A stretch of 36,334 bases of DNA, taken from Citricoccus zhacaiensis (GTDB lineage Bacteria; Actinomycetota; Actinomycetes; Actinomycetales; Micrococcaceae). Position numbers and translations under genes: made by a program. This document shows positions 17,258 to 26,151 of this stretch, one piece after another. Under the pieces are notes generated by a model. That model had not been told where the DNA came from, did not search any database, and was given only the letters and a program-made list of their open reading frames with translations. Numbering within the stretch: the first letter of the stretch is position 1; every line of letters begins with the position of its first letter. The stretch spans positions 1 to 36,334 of the forward strand of contig NZ_BMLQ01000014.1 of NCBI RefSeq assembly GCF_014645315.1, read 5' to 3'.

Positions 17258-17304
17258 TGTCGATTTCAGAAGCCGGCGACACGGACGTCAGGAGTGGCCT
17301 GCAC
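17258..17304 (+). repeat. Tn402-like left end with second internal repeat
   Basis: The 25 bp at 17258-17282 begin TGTCGATTTCAGAAG and match 20 of 25 positions of the right end at 35451-35475 read inward. After exactly 4 bases comes a second unit (17287-17304) that matches 14 of 18 positions of the second unit at the right end, also 4 bases inside it. This shared layout marks the two as a true pair of transposon ends. Confidence 0.75.
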
Positions 17305-17592
17305 TAATTTCCTAGGTGAGGCCACGGTTGCCATTAGCGGACGATCCCTCGGTCAGTCCCATGTCGGCCTGAGTTGTTTCATGTGGATGGCGGTGCACGC
17401 CGCTGTGTGAGCACCCGCACTTCAAGCGTTCTCTGCAGGCAGGTTCACCACCGGGTATGCCCGTCCCGCAGGAGTGTCCAGCGACCTGGTGTGCTGCGGA
17501 CGGACGTGTCCAGTCCAGGACGCGTCGTGGTGCCAGGCAATGGCCGGGTCCACACCGCCGCCTGCGCGGCATCCGGGCACTGGCGGTAAGGC
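17305..17592. other. Region without a recognisable gene
   Basis: Between the internal transposon end and the terminator of the DUF302 gene I see no frame with coding character or known motif. It is less biased in base use than its neighbours and is probably transposon-end junction DNA. Confidence 0.4.
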
Positions 17593-17614
17593 GACGGGCG
17601 TAGGGGCGCCCGTC
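17593..17614 (-). terminator. Hairpin terminator after the DUF302 gene
   Basis: GACGGGCG (17593-17600) pairs perfectly with CGCCCGTC (17607-17614) around a 6-base loop, 4 bases beyond the stop codon of the reverse-strand DUF302 gene. No T-run is present, as is common in GC-rich actinobacteria. Confidence 0.6.
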
Positions 17615-17618
17615 AGGT

Positions 17619-18062
17619 TCAGTGGACCGGGTCGGAGTCCGGGCGTGCGGGGCCTGTGCGGCCGAGGCTGGCCAGGGCGGCGCGCAGGCGGGTGTCGGCG
17701 TCGTCGGCGACCTCGCGGACCTGGGGGCTGTCGCTGAGGCGGACCATGGTCTGCGGGTCGATGGCCTCGATGAGGGTGTGCTGGTCATCGGACCCGCGGC
17801 GGACCACGACGTTGCAGGGCAGCAGGGCGCCGAGCTGGGGTTCGGCCGCCAGGGCGCGGCTGGCCAGTGTCGGGTTGCAGGCTCCGAGGATCACGTAGTC
17901 GCCGAGGTCTGCGGCGGCCTCGGGGCCGAGCTTGGCGGTAAACGTGGCGGTGATGTCGGCCTCGGTGAGGACGCCGAAGCCCTGCTCGGCCAGGGCCTGA
18001 CGGGTGCGTTCCACGGCCTGCTCGTAGGTCAGGGGGACGGTGATCGAGTGGGTATAGGCCAT
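17619..18062 (-). CDS. DUF302 domain protein
   Basis: A 147-aa soluble protein. Recognisable DUF302 blocks are TYEQAVERTRQALAEQGFGVLTEADI, LGACNPTLASRALAAEPQLGALLPCNVVVR and the late segment IEAIDPQTMV. The biochemical role of the family is not established; members occur often near sulfur and metal stress genes. Two Cys residues (in GACNP and LPCN) are conserved-looking. It lies 57 bp downstream of the CstR-type repressor on the same strand and shares its promoter, so it should be under CstR control. Confidence 0.88.
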   Translation of the reverse strand: MAYTHSITVPLTYEQAVERTRQALAEQGFGVLTEADITATFTAKLGPEAAADLGDYVILGACNPTLASRALAAEPQLGALLPCNVVVRRGSDDQHTLIEAIDPQTMVRLSDSPQVREVADDADTRLRAALASLGRTGPARPDSDPVH

Positions 18063-18119
18063 TCTGAGCTCCTTCGTGAACGATGAGGGGTGTTCTCAGC
18101 CTGCCCGAGACAGGGCCGG

Positions 18120-18410
<291 letters not shown>

Positions 18411-18412
18411 CT

Positions 18413-18459
18413 ATACCCCAGGGGGTGTCTTGCATACCCCTGGGGGTATCGTGCATACT
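18413..18459. promoter_or_regulatory. Two CstR/CsoR-type operators over the rhodanese promoter
   Basis: Two 16-bp sites of form ATACCCC-n2-GGGGTAT occur at 18413-18428 (second half GGGTGT) and 18434-18449, start to start 21 bp. A TTGCAT -35 (18430-18435) and CATACT -10 (18454-18459) with 18-bp spacing drive the rhodanese gene, so repressor on the second site would block it. The same site type recurs before the CstB-like gene. Confidence 0.75.
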
Positions 18460-18569
18460 GAGTCGAGACAGGCTCTGCCTGTGACCGGATACCTGCTGGA
18501 CAGCCCGGCTTTGGCCTAAGCGCCACGGATCCGTCCCCTTTGATGTCCCCGATACGTTGAGGAGTAGTC

Positions 18570-18866
18570 ATGTCCGAGATCACCGTTGCCCAGGCCGATG
18601 AGCGCCGAGCCCAGGACCAGATTCTGGATGTGCGCGAGGATTTCGAGGTAGCCGAGGGGATGATCCCCGGCGCCCTGCACATTCCCATGGACCAGCTCGG
18701 TTCCCGGCTGCAGGAGCTGGACCGGTCCCGCCCGGTGATCGTGGTGTGCCGCAGCGGCAACCGCAGCGCCCGGGTGGCCGAGGCGCTCAATCAGGCCGGC
18801 TACACCGCCGACACCATGACCGGCGGGATGGTCGCCTGGCAGGGCGCCGGACTGCCGGCCCACTGA
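18570..18866 (+). CDS. Single-domain rhodanese (sulfurtransferase)
   Basis: A cytosolic thiosulfate or persulfide sulfurtransferase of 98 aa. The domain runs from ILDVREDFEVAEGMIPGALHIPMDQL to the active-site loop CRSGNRS, with nucleophile Cys60, and ends GGMVAWQGAGLP. A TGAGGAG ribosome site precedes the ATG. It is the first gene of the forward sulfur operon (rhodanese, TauE/SafE, thioredoxin, MFS pair) and lies behind CstR operators, so it probably moves sulfane sulfur during persulfide stress. Confidence 0.93.
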   Translation: MSEITVAQADERRAQDQILDVREDFEVAEGMIPGALHIPMDQLGSRLQELDRSRPVIVVCRSGNRSARVAEALNQAGYTADTMTGGMVAWQGAGLPAH

Positions 18867-18917
18867 GCCCGGCCTCCGACCGATGACTGCTGACCGCCGA
18901 CTGACAAGGACGCTGCC

Positions 18918-19790
18918 ATGACGCTCACCCTTCTTCTGACCCTGCTGCTCTCGGTGTTGATCGGGCTCTCCCTGGGCCTGCTCGGCGGCGGCGGATCGAT
19001 CCTGACCGTGCCGATCCTGACCTACGTCGCCGGTCTGGATCCCAAGGAGGCGATCGCCGCGTCCCTGTTCGTCGTCGGAGTCACCTCCGCCTTCAGCGCC
19101 ATCACCCACGCCCGCAACCAGCGGGTCAAGTGGCGCACTGGGCTGATCTTCGGTGCCGCCGGCATGGCCGGGGCCTTCGGTGGCGGCCTGCTGGGCGGAT
19201 ACATCCCCGGTACCGTCCTGATGATCGCATTCGCCCTGATGATGGTGGCCACCTCGGTGGCCATGATCCGTGGCCGCAAGAACAAGGCCGCGACGACCCA
19301 CGAGGGCGAACTGCCGATCCTCAAGGTCCTGGCCGAGGGCCTGGTCGTCGGTTTGGTCACCGGCCTGGTCGGCGCCGGTGGTGGCTTCCTCATCGTGCCC
19401 GCCCTGGCCCTGCTGGGCGGGTTGTCCATGCCCGTGGCAGTGGGCACCTCCCTAGTAGTGATCGCGATGAAGTCCTTCGCCGGACTGGCCGGGTACCTGA
19501 CCACCGTGTCCCTGGACTGGGTGCTGGTCGGGGCTGTGACCGCCGCCGCGATCGCCGGATCGGTGCTCGGGGCCCGGCTGGCCGGGCGGATCCCGGAGGC
19601 CGCCCTGCGTAAGGGCTTCGGGGTGTTCGTGCTCATCATGGGCGTCTTCGTCCTGGTCCAGGAGTTGCCCGGGGCCACCGGAATGATCGTCGGGGCGGTC
19701 GCCGCCCTGGCGGCCGTGGCCGCCGCCGTGTGCTGGTTCGCCGTGCCCAGCTGCCCGATCCGCACCGCCGGCACCACCAACCCCACCTGA
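18918..19790 (+). CDS. TauE/SafE-family sulfite/sulfonate exporter-like protein
   Basis: A 290-aa membrane protein with about eight hydrophobic helices. It shows the duplicated family motif: GLSLGLLGGGGSILTVPIL near the N-terminus and GLVTGLVGAGGGFLIVPALALLGGL (window 19351-19425) in the second half. Family members export sulfite, sulfoacetate or related anions. In cst-type operons such a protein (TauE) is thought to export sulfite made by persulfide oxidation. An AAGGAC site precedes the ATG; the rhodanese stop is about 50 bp upstream. Confidence 0.92.
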   Translation: MTLTLLLTLLLSVLIGLSLGLLGGGGSILTVPILTYVAGLDPKEAIAASLFVVGVTSAFSAITHARNQRVKWRTGLIFGAAGMAGAFGGGLLGGYIPGTVLMIAFALMMVATSVAMIRGRKNKAATTHEGELPILKVLAEGLVVGLVTGLVGAGGGFLIVPALALLGGLSMPVAVGTSLVVIAMKSFAGLAGYLTTVSLDWVLVGAVTAAAIAGSVLGARLAGRIPEAALRKGFGVFVLIMGVFVLVQELPGATGMIVGAVAALAAVAAAVCWFAVPSCPIRTAGTTNPT

Positions 19791-19867
19791 GCGTCCTCCA
19801 CCCCTTCCTGTTCCCGTCGGTCTACACCGACCGCAGACGACCGATCATCACTGACAAGGAGACCCCC

Positions 19868-20245
19868 ATGGCCACCATCGACGTCACCGACCAGGACTTC
19901 GCCGGCACCATCCAGGAAAATGACATTGTGCTCGTGGACTTCTGGGCGGGCTGGTGCGGGCCCTGCCGCCGGTTCGCCCCCACCTACGAGGCCGCCTCGG
20001 CCCAGCACCCCGACGTGGTCTTCGCCAAGGTCGACACCGAGGCCGAGCAGGCCCTGGCTGGCGCTGCGGGCATCAGCTCCATCCCCACCCTGATGGCCTT
20101 CCGCGAGGGCGTGCTGGTCTTCTCCCAGCCCGGCGCCTTGCCTGCGCCTGCCCTCGAACAGGTCATCACCGCCGTGAAGGACCTGGACATGGTCCAGGTC
20201 CATGCCCAGGCGGCCGCCCAGTCCGACCGGACCGAGCAGGCCTGA
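19868..20245 (+). CDS. Thioredoxin
   Basis: A 125-aa cytosolic thiol-disulfide reductase. The active site WCGPC (Cys30, Cys33) lies in VLVDFWAGWCGPCRRFAPTYE, and the cis-Pro loop is SIPTLMAF. The start at 19868 has an AAGGAG ribosome site; an earlier in-frame start inside the TauE gene is rejected. A 20-residue tail follows the fold. In this operon it probably reduces protein persulfides or regenerates rhodanese. Confidence 0.94.
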   Translation: MATIDVTDQDFAGTIQENDIVLVDFWAGWCGPCRRFAPTYEAASAQHPDVVFAKVDTEAEQALAGAAGISSIPTLMAFREGVLVFSQPGALPAPALEQVITAVKDLDMVQVHAQAAAQSDRTEQA

Positions 20246-20294
20246 CCGACACCGACCGGACCATCACTGCCCACGAGAGGGAGAGTACGGCTGC

Positions 20295-21614
20295 GTGAGG
20301 ACTCCTAGCGCTACGGGGCGCCGCCCGGACCCCCGGCCCGTGCTGGGTCTGCGGCAGAACCTGGCCCAGTTCACCCTGTTGGTGGCCGTCAATGCCCTGG
20401 TCGGCGGGACGCTCGGACAAGAGCGTACGGTGCTGCCGCTACTGGCCACCGACGTGTTCGGCCTGGATCTGTACACCAGTTCGCTGACCTACATCCTGGC
20501 CTTCGGGGTGGCCAAGGCCGCCACCAACTACCTGGCCGGCACGCTCAGTGACCGCTACGGGCGCAAGCCGGTGCTGGTGGCCGGTTGGCTGATCGCCCTG
20601 CCGGTGCCGGTGCTGCTGATCTACGGGCCGTCCTGGGACTGGATCGTGGCCGCCAACGTGTTGCTGGGCATCAGCCAGGGGTTGACCTGGTCGACGACCG
20701 TGGTGATGAAGATGGACCTGGTCGGCCCGCATCGCCGCGGGGCAGCCATGGGCCTGAACGAGGCCGCCGGCTACCTCGGGGTCGCCGCCACGGCCATGGC
20801 CACCGGCTATCTGGCCGCCGAGTACGGGTTGCGTCCGGCCCCGTTCCTGCTCGGCGCGGCCTACATCGGACTCGGGCTGGGACTGTCCGTGCTCACCGTG
20901 CGTGAGACCCGGGACCACGCCCGCCTGGAGGCCGCCGGTCACCTCGGCACCCGTCCCGAAGCCCACGCGGGCCTGAGCAGCGCCCAGGTCTTCACCCTGA
21001 CCAGCTTCCGCGACCGATCCCTGTCCTCGGTCAGCCAGGCGGGGATGGTCAACAATCTCAACGACGGGCTGGCCTGGGGGCTGTTCCCGGTGCTGTTCGC
21101 CGCGGCCGGGCTGTCCCTGGGCCAGATCGGAATCCTCGCCGCGGTCTATCCGGCCGTGTGGGGTGCCGGACAGTTGGCCACCGGTGCCCTGTCGGACCGG
21201 TGGGGCCGCAAGGGGTTCATCGTGGCCGGGATGCTCACCCAGGCCCTGGCCCTGGCCCTGATCGCTGCCGGCTCCGGATTCGGGGCCTGGCTGGTGGCCA
21301 TGGTGCTGCTCGGGGCGGGAACGGCGATGGTCTACCCCACCCTGCTGGCCGCCATCGGCGACGTCGCCCACCCGGCCTGGCGGGCCCGGTCGGTGGGCAT
21401 CTACCGGCTCTGGCGTGACGGGGGCTTCGCCGCCGGCGCCGTGATCGCCGGCCTGGTCGCCGACGCCTTCGGTATCCCCACCGCGGTCACCGTCGTCGCC
21501 GCCCTGACCGCGGCCTCCGGCACCGTGGTGGCAGTGCGCATGCGGGGCCGCGACCACACCCCCGGACTTTCCCTGCCCACCGCCACCCGCCATCTCAGGA
21601 GCCCTCACCCATGA
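20295..21614 (+). CDS. MFS transporter
   Basis: A 439-aa secondary transporter with 12 predicted helices. The major facilitator signature between helices 2 and 3 is GTLSDRYGRKPVLVAG, with the paired copy GALSDRWGRKGFIVAG in the second half. The GTG at 20295 follows a GAGAGGGAGAG ribosome site; an upstream ATG within thioredoxin gives an unlikely Pro/Arg-rich start. Its stop overlaps the next MFS gene (ATGA), so the two are coupled. The substrate is unknown; context suggests a sulfur compound or a toxic thiol product. Confidence 0.9.
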   Translation: MRTPSATGRRPDPRPVLGLRQNLAQFTLLVAVNALVGGTLGQERTVLPLLATDVFGLDLYTSSLTYILAFGVAKAATNYLAGTLSDRYGRKPVLVAGWLIALPVPVLLIYGPSWDWIVAANVLLGISQGLTWSTTVVMKMDLVGPHRRGAAMGLNEAAGYLGVAATAMATGYLAAEYGLRPAPFLLGAAYIGLGLGLSVLTVRETRDHARLEAAGHLGTRPEAHAGLSSAQVFTLTSFRDRSLSSVSQAGMVNNLNDGLAWGLFPVLFAAAGLSLGQIGILAAVYPAVWGAGQLATGALSDRWGRKGFIVAGMLTQALALALIAAGSGFGAWLVAMVLLGAGTAMVYPTLLAAIGDVAHPAWRARSVGIYRLWRDGGFAAGAVIAGLVADAFGIPTAVTVVAALTAASGTVVAVRMRGRDHTPGLSLPTATRHLRSPHP

Positions 21615-22882
21615 CCACCACCGTCCCGGATCTGCACGCCGTCCAATCCCGGACCGTGCGCACCCTGTCGATCGCGCAGGTCTTCTCCGGACTGGGCAAC
21701 GGCTCGACCCTGGCCCTGGGCTCGATCCTGGCCGTGGACCTGGCCGGCTCCGAGGCCTGGGCCGGATCGGTGAACACCGCCCTGACCCTGGGCACCGCCG
21801 CCACCGCGATCCCGCTATCGCAATTGGCCCTGGCGCGCGGACGCCGAGCGGCCCTGACCACGGGGCTGAGTGCGGCCATCATCGGGGCCGGGCTGATGGT
21901 CGCCGCCGTCCTCACTTCCGGGTTTCCCCTGTTGCTGGGCGGAGCCTTCCTCGTCGGTCTCGGATCGGCGGTCAACCTGCAGGCCCGCTTCGCGGTCACC
22001 GATCTGGCCGTCCCGGCTCGCCGCGGCCGGGATTTGTCCCTGGTGGTCTGGGCGATCACCATCGGGGCGGTAGCCGGGCCGAACATGGTCGGCCCCGGAG
22101 CCGTCCTGGCCGGTTGGCTGGGCATCCCCGCCCAGGCCGGCCCGTTCGTGATCTCCGCGGCCGGCATGGTCCTGGGTGCGGGCATCATCGCGGTGTTTTT
22201 GCGTCCGGATCCGCTGCTGACCTCCCGGACCCTGGACGGGGGCGCCCCCGCGCGCTCGGGGCCCACCGCCAGCAGGAACCCCTGGCGGGCCGGCTGGCAG
22301 ATCCTGCGTGCCCATCCCACCGCGGCCGCCGCGGTGACCGCCGTGATCGCCGCCCACGCGGTAATGGTCGCGGTGATGTCGATGACCCCGCTGCACATGC
22401 AGCACCAGGCCGGGGCCACGGCCGGGCACCTGGACACCATCGCGCTGATCGGGTTCACCATCTCCCTGCACATCGCCGGCATGTACGCCCTGTCCCCGGT
22501 GATGGGATGGCTCACCGACCGCCTCGGTCCCACCCCCACCGTGCTGACCGGCATGGGCACCCTCATCACCGCCGTCGCCCTGACCGGACTGGCGCCGGGG
22601 CACATGGGGGCGGTCACCGCCGGACTGGTCCTGCTGGGGCTGGGTTGGTCCGCAGTCACCGTGGCCGGCTCCACCCTGTTGGTGTCCTCCCTGGCCCCGG
22701 CCCAGCGGGTCCCGGCCCAGGGCTTCTCCGACGCCACCATGTCCCTGGCCGGGGCCGTCGGGGCTGCGGCCGCCGGGCCGGCCATGGGCTTGATCGGCTA
22801 CCCCGGTGTCAACGCCCTGGCCGCTCTGTTGGTCATCGCCGCCACGCTGGTCCTTCTCGGCCTGAGCCGCGCCAGTCACTGA
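21611..22882 (+). CDS. MFS transporter, second of a coupled pair
   Basis: A 423-aa membrane protein with 11-12 helices. The MFS loop motif is degenerate in the N-half (LALARGRRAALTTG) and clearer in the C-half (GWLTDRLGPTPTVLTG). The start overlaps the preceding MFS stop as ATGA. The two proteins share fold but little sequence; they could act separately or as a heteromer. No substrate can be read from the sequence. It ends the forward sulfur operon, and a 130-bp gap follows. Confidence 0.88.
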   Translation: MTTTVPDLHAVQSRTVRTLSIAQVFSGLGNGSTLALGSILAVDLAGSEAWAGSVNTALTLGTAATAIPLSQLALARGRRAALTTGLSAAIIGAGLMVAAVLTSGFPLLLGGAFLVGLGSAVNLQARFAVTDLAVPARRGRDLSLVVWAITIGAVAGPNMVGPGAVLAGWLGIPAQAGPFVISAAGMVLGAGIIAVFLRPDPLLTSRTLDGGAPARSGPTASRNPWRAGWQILRAHPTAAAAVTAVIAAHAVMVAVMSMTPLHMQHQAGATAGHLDTIALIGFTISLHIAGMYALSPVMGWLTDRLGPTPTVLTGMGTLITAVALTGLAPGHMGAVTAGLVLLGLGWSAVTVAGSTLLVSSLAPAQRVPAQGFSDATMSLAGAVGAAAAGPAMGLIGYPGVNALAALLVIAATLVLLGLSRASH

Positions 22883-23014
22883 GACCCCTGCCGCCGCCTT
22901 TGCGGACGGGTCGCTGCCCCTCGAGGTCCACAGGAGGTATATCGAGACGCCTAAGGTGAGATCAGGCGGGCCCCCACCTGGCCGCAGCCTCATGCCCGTA
23001 GCGAAGGAGTGCTC

Positions 23015-23347
23015 ATGCATCGCACCGTCGTACATCTCAACGACGCCGATCCGACGAAGATTCAAGCTGTATTGCAGAACGTCACCAACCTCTATACGGC
23101 GCTGGGCCCCGATCTGCAGGTTGAGCTGGTGGCCCACGGTCCCGGCATCGCCGTGGCCACCGAGCCGGTCGGCGAGCTGTTGCCCGGCCTGTTGGAGGCC
23201 GGCCTACAGGTGCGCGTTTGCCAGAACACTCTTACCGCCCGCGGCCTTACGCCAGATCGGATTCACCCTCAGGCCACTGTCGTGCCCTCCGGGATGGCCC
23301 ATCTGGTAATCCGCCAGAGTGAGGGGTGGTCCTATCTGCATCCGTAA
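23015..23347 (+). CDS. DsrE-like sulfur-carrier family protein
   Basis: A 110-aa cytosolic protein of the DsrE/DsrF-like fold. Features are the N-terminal strand VVHLNDADPTKIQAVLQNVTNLY, the strand VELVAHGPGIAVAT, and LEAGLQVRVCQNTLTARGL with a single Cys in the position used for sulfur transfer in DsrE-like proteins. GAAGGAG lies 5 bases before the ATG at 23015, so it decides against the in-frame GTG at 23009. It has its own leader of about 130 bp, but lies within the sulfur island and probably binds sulfane sulfur. Confidence 0.85.
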   Translation: MHRTVVHLNDADPTKIQAVLQNVTNLYTALGPDLQVELVAHGPGIAVATEPVGELLPGLLEAGLQVRVCQNTLTARGLTPDRIHPQATVVPSGMAHLVIRQSEGWSYLHP

Positions 23348-23466
23348 GCCGGGCCCGGTGATGGCGTCATCGGGTGCGGCCTTGGCCGCTGCGAGCCGGT
23401 CCTGTGCGACGGGCTGTTGCGCCGGTGTCTAGTCCTTGTTGACCGCACCGGGCTGGGCTGGGAAAA

Positions 23467-23958
23467 CTAGTGGCTGGTGCGCCCTCGGGTGGAGGTGAGC
23501 ACCGGGGCCAGGGCGCGGTCGGCGATCATGCCGGTGGCCACGGAGAACACGGCTTTGTGCAGGACGTCGACCACCTGCTCACGCACCGGCCAGGTGGTCG
23601 GCGGGGCACCGACCCCGGTGGCGTTCTCGATGGTCTGGTCGAAGCCCAGTCTCACGACGGTATGCCAGGCATTGGCATGGGCCCCGCGGATCCCGGTGAC
23701 CGCCCAGATTCCGCGCAGGGCACCGAGGGTGGCGGCGGTGGAATAGTGCATCAAATGGTTCCACACCACCGGCCGGTCCGTGTCGCCGGGGTGCTGCCCG
23801 ACCAGGGTCAAGAGTGCCCGGGCTGGCACGTAGGAGTTCGGTCGGTGGGTGATGGCCTGTTCGATCTTCTCACCCACCACCATCACTACCCCTCCGGCCA
23901 GGCCGGCCGCCGCACCGGTGCCAGCCGCCTGCAGGATGCCGCTGAATCGTGATGACAT
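23467..23958 (-). CDS. Conserved membrane-associated protein of unknown function
   Basis: A 163-aa protein. A glycine/alanine-rich hydrophobic segment near residues 9-29 (GTGAAAGLAGGVVMVVGEKI) and weaker ones near 72-90 and 135-150 suggest membrane insertion. A GGAGGA site is 8 bases before the ATG at 23958, while the ATG at 23964 abuts it, so the second start is chosen. I do not recognise the family with confidence. It lies just downstream of ctaG on the same strand and is probably in the DUF2892-DUF2243-CtaG transcription unit. Confidence 0.7.
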   Translation of the reverse strand: MSSRFSGILQAAGTGAAAGLAGGVVMVVGEKIEQAITHRPNSYVPARALLTLVGQHPGDTDRPVVWNHLMHYSTAATLGALRGIWAVTGIRGAHANAWHTVVRLGFDQTIENATGVGAPPTTWPVREQVVDVLHKAVFSVATGMIADRALAPVLTSTRGRTSH

Positions 23959-23977
23959 GCTCATTCCTCCGCTTCGT

Positions 23978-24850
23978 TCAGTGTTCTCTGTCTACCTGGA
24001 GATCTCGAGTGCTCTGGGGTCCGGATGGAGAGTCCGCTACGGATTTGGGTCGGGTGGCTGAGTACCACCCGGCGAAGAGCAGCACGATCAACACCACGTC
24101 GACGGCATCCCCGCCGTAGTACATCAGTTGCGCCCCTGCCTGGCCGTCCGTGACCTCGACTCCGGCCGGCGGATGGGCGTAGAGCCATTTGGCCAGGATC
24201 GGGTGAGCGGCGATGAAGGCGATCAGCACCGCTGAGCGCACGGGAACCGAGGCCCGGTGCGGGTCCGGGTCCACCCCCACCAGGGAGGCGGTGAAGAGGT
24301 AACCAGCTAGGAAGATGTGGGCGTGCACCAGCCCGTGGATCAGTGCCGAGGTATGCATCAGTTGATACAGCTCGGTGCTGTAGAGCACCCACAGCCCACC
24401 GGCATTGAGCACGGCCGCGACCATCGGGTGGGTGATGATCCGGACGTAGCGGCTGCGCAGCAGCCGAGTCAGTGACCGGGCCCGGGCCACCGGCACAGCC
24501 CGCAAGATCAGGGTGACAGGCGCGCCCAGGACCAGCAGCAACGGGGCTAGCATCCCAAGCAACAGATGCCCCAGCATGTGGGCAGTGAAACTGGTGTGAG
24601 CGGCCGCGGCGACCGGGCCGAGGAGCCTGGCCCCGGCGCAGACCAGACCGGCGTACCAGGCCACGGTCCGGCGCACCGGCCACGGGCTGCGGCCCCGGGC
24701 CGCCCACAGGCAGGCCGCATAACCAACCGCGGCTGTCACCAGGGCGAGGACGACCACAGCATCAAAGAGCGCCCACCCCCAGGCCTCGGTCCCCAGGACC
24801 GGGCCATGACCGGCGCCACTGTGCCCGCTACTGTGGTCGTGATCCCTCAC
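23978..24850 (-). CDS. CtaG-like (caa3-type) cytochrome oxidase assembly membrane protein
   Basis: A 290-aa polytopic membrane protein of the caa3_CtaG family. Recognisable blocks are HTSFTAHMLGHLLLGMLAPLLLVLGAPVTL (window 24590-24500), HPMVAAVLNAGGLWVLY, LIHGLVHAHIFLAGYLF and the C-terminal GGDAVDVVLIVLLF. The many conserved His suggest metal binding; the family is linked to copper delivery to cytochrome oxidase. The N-terminus is His-rich (MRDHDHSSGHSGAGHG). The GTG start lacks a clear ribosome site and follows the DUF2243 gene by 7 bases, implying coupling. Its place in a sulfide island is notable because sulfide inhibits haem-copper oxidases. Confidence 0.9.
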   Translation of the reverse strand: MRDHDHSSGHSGAGHGPVLGTEAWGWALFDAVVVLALVTAAVGYAACLWAARGRSPWPVRRTVAWYAGLVCAGARLLGPVAAAAHTSFTAHMLGHLLLGMLAPLLLVLGAPVTLILRAVPVARARSLTRLLRSRYVRIITHPMVAAVLNAGGLWVLYSTELYQLMHTSALIHGLVHAHIFLAGYLFTASLVGVDPDPHRASVPVRSAVLIAFIAAHPILAKWLYAHPPAGVEVTDGQAGAQLMYYGGDAVDVVLIVLLFAGWYSATRPKSVADSPSGPQSTRDLQVDREH

Positions 24851-24857
24851 AAGACAC

Positions 24858-25367
24858 TCAGTCCGTGACGCCGGTCGGCCGGGTGCGCCAAAGGATGAGA
24901 ACCCCGATCATCAACAACAACACCGCCGAGCCGATCCACGCGATGTCATAGGGCAGCAGGTCCACTCCGTAGCGGACCTGGTGGATTCGCAGCACCTTGT
25001 GATCGACTACCCCATCGAAGAGCTGAAAGAACCCGACCCCGGCAATCACTGCCCCTGTCCAACGCTTCCAGACCACCTCGGTCCGACGTCGAACGTCGGC
25101 CAGCAGAAACAGTCCCCAGATGGTGATGAACCACCCGAAGGCGTGGAAGAACCCATCTGCGGTCAACGCCACCTGCGTGGTGGACAGATCGTAGAAGTGA
25201 TGCCACTGCAGGCCCAGGTGAAAGATGAACAGGTCGATCATCGACGCCGCGATCCCACATCCGAACAGGAACCCCGAGGCCACCGTGCGCCGGTCCAGGG
25301 TGGTCCCGGATCCCCGGCGCGCCTCGGGTGCTGCACCCCGGCCTGCACTCGTCTCAGCAGCAGACAT
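24858..25367 (-). CDS. DUF2243 membrane protein
   Basis: A 169-aa protein with four predicted helices. Blocks typical of DUF2243 are FGCGIAASMIDLFIFHLGLQWHHFYD, TADGFFHAFGWFITIWGLFLL and GFFQLFDGVVDHKVLRIHQVRYG, rich in His and Asp, suggesting metal binding in the membrane. GGGAGG precedes the ATG at 25367, so the longer start at 25493 is rejected. The family is uncharacterised and often lies beside caa3_CtaG genes, as here. Confidence 0.85.
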   Translation of the reverse strand: MSAAETSAGRGAAPEARRGSGTTLDRRTVASGFLFGCGIAASMIDLFIFHLGLQWHHFYDLSTTQVALTADGFFHAFGWFITIWGLFLLADVRRRTEVVWKRWTGAVIAGVGFFQLFDGVVDHKVLRIHQVRYGVDLLPYDIAWIGSAVLLLMIGVLILWRTRPTGVTD

Positions 25368-25467
25368 CCAGACCTCCCAGCATCGCGGCCCCTGTGGCCA
25401 TTGTTCCCTTACCAGTGGGCCCCTCAACAACTCCATCGCTTCTTCACTCCCCTGCGCATGGCCGCGC

Positions 25468-25929
25468 TCAACGCGTCGCCCCGCGCAGGGCATCCTCGGG
25501 GTTCACTTCTTTGGTGGACGCCACGAAGTCCCCGCGGAGGGCTTTGAGGGCATACTTTTCCAGCTCGATCTCCTTACGGGTGCGTACCCTCAGGCGGCGG
25601 AAAAGGAACACAGGCGGGCACCACCCCTGGATGGCATGCTGGAAAAGGAACGGTAAGACAACACCAGGCAGCAGCAGCCACTTCCGGCTGACGGTAGCGC
25701 CGAGCACGGTGCCCACGAAGGCCAGGGACGAGGCATTGAGCTCCAGCACTCGCTCGATGTCCCATTCGCGTTCCAGTTCGTCGATGCGCACGGAGATTTC
25801 CCCGGCGGACGCCTCGGCGTAGGACTCCACGCGCTGCTTGATCTTCCGGTCCAGGCCGACCTGGGTGCCCTCCGGAGTGACTGCGCGCACCGGGTCGGAC
25901 ATCTCAAGGGGCGTGTGCTGATCCGCCAT
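25468..25929 (-). CDS. DUF2892/YgaP-like membrane protein
   Basis: A 153-aa protein. The N-terminal 60 residues are hydrophilic (Glu/Arg-rich helix, RKIKQRVESYAEASAG). A hydrophobic hairpin follows, VGTVLGATVSRKWLLLPGVVLPFLFQHAIQGWCPP, close to the transmembrane segment found at the C-terminus of YgaP-type rhodanese. Here it lacks the rhodanese domain, but a rhodanese-DUF2892 fusion lies 2 kb away. AAAGGA precedes the ATG. It is divergent from the CstB-like gene, across a region with CstR-type operators. Confidence 0.82.
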   Translation of the reverse strand: MADQHTPLEMSDPVRAVTPEGTQVGLDRKIKQRVESYAEASAGEISVRIDELEREWDIERVLELNASSLAFVGTVLGATVSRKWLLLPGVVLPFLFQHAIQGWCPPVFLFRRLRVRTRKEIELEKYALKALRGDFVASTKEVNPEDALRGATR

Positions 25930-26151
25930 GGCCGTCCTTTCACTCGATCATCGCCCTTCGCTTGGGTAGGACTTGACGGAGATCGCAATTACGGGGTCGG
26001 GACAGCTTCAGCACCGCTACCGCCTCGTACCGTCAGGTATCGGCCACCCTACCCACCGGCTCCTCCCGGGTGAACTCCCGGTCACCAGCAAATCCCTGGC
26101 GAACGGGGCACGCCCGCTAAGACGCGCGTTCGACCGCACGCCCCCACTTGC

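Noticed and set aside
16089..17315. A 408-codon forward frame over tniR and the res region
   Set aside because: The reverse-strand resolvase has all catalytic motifs; the forward frame has none and crosses several recombination relics.
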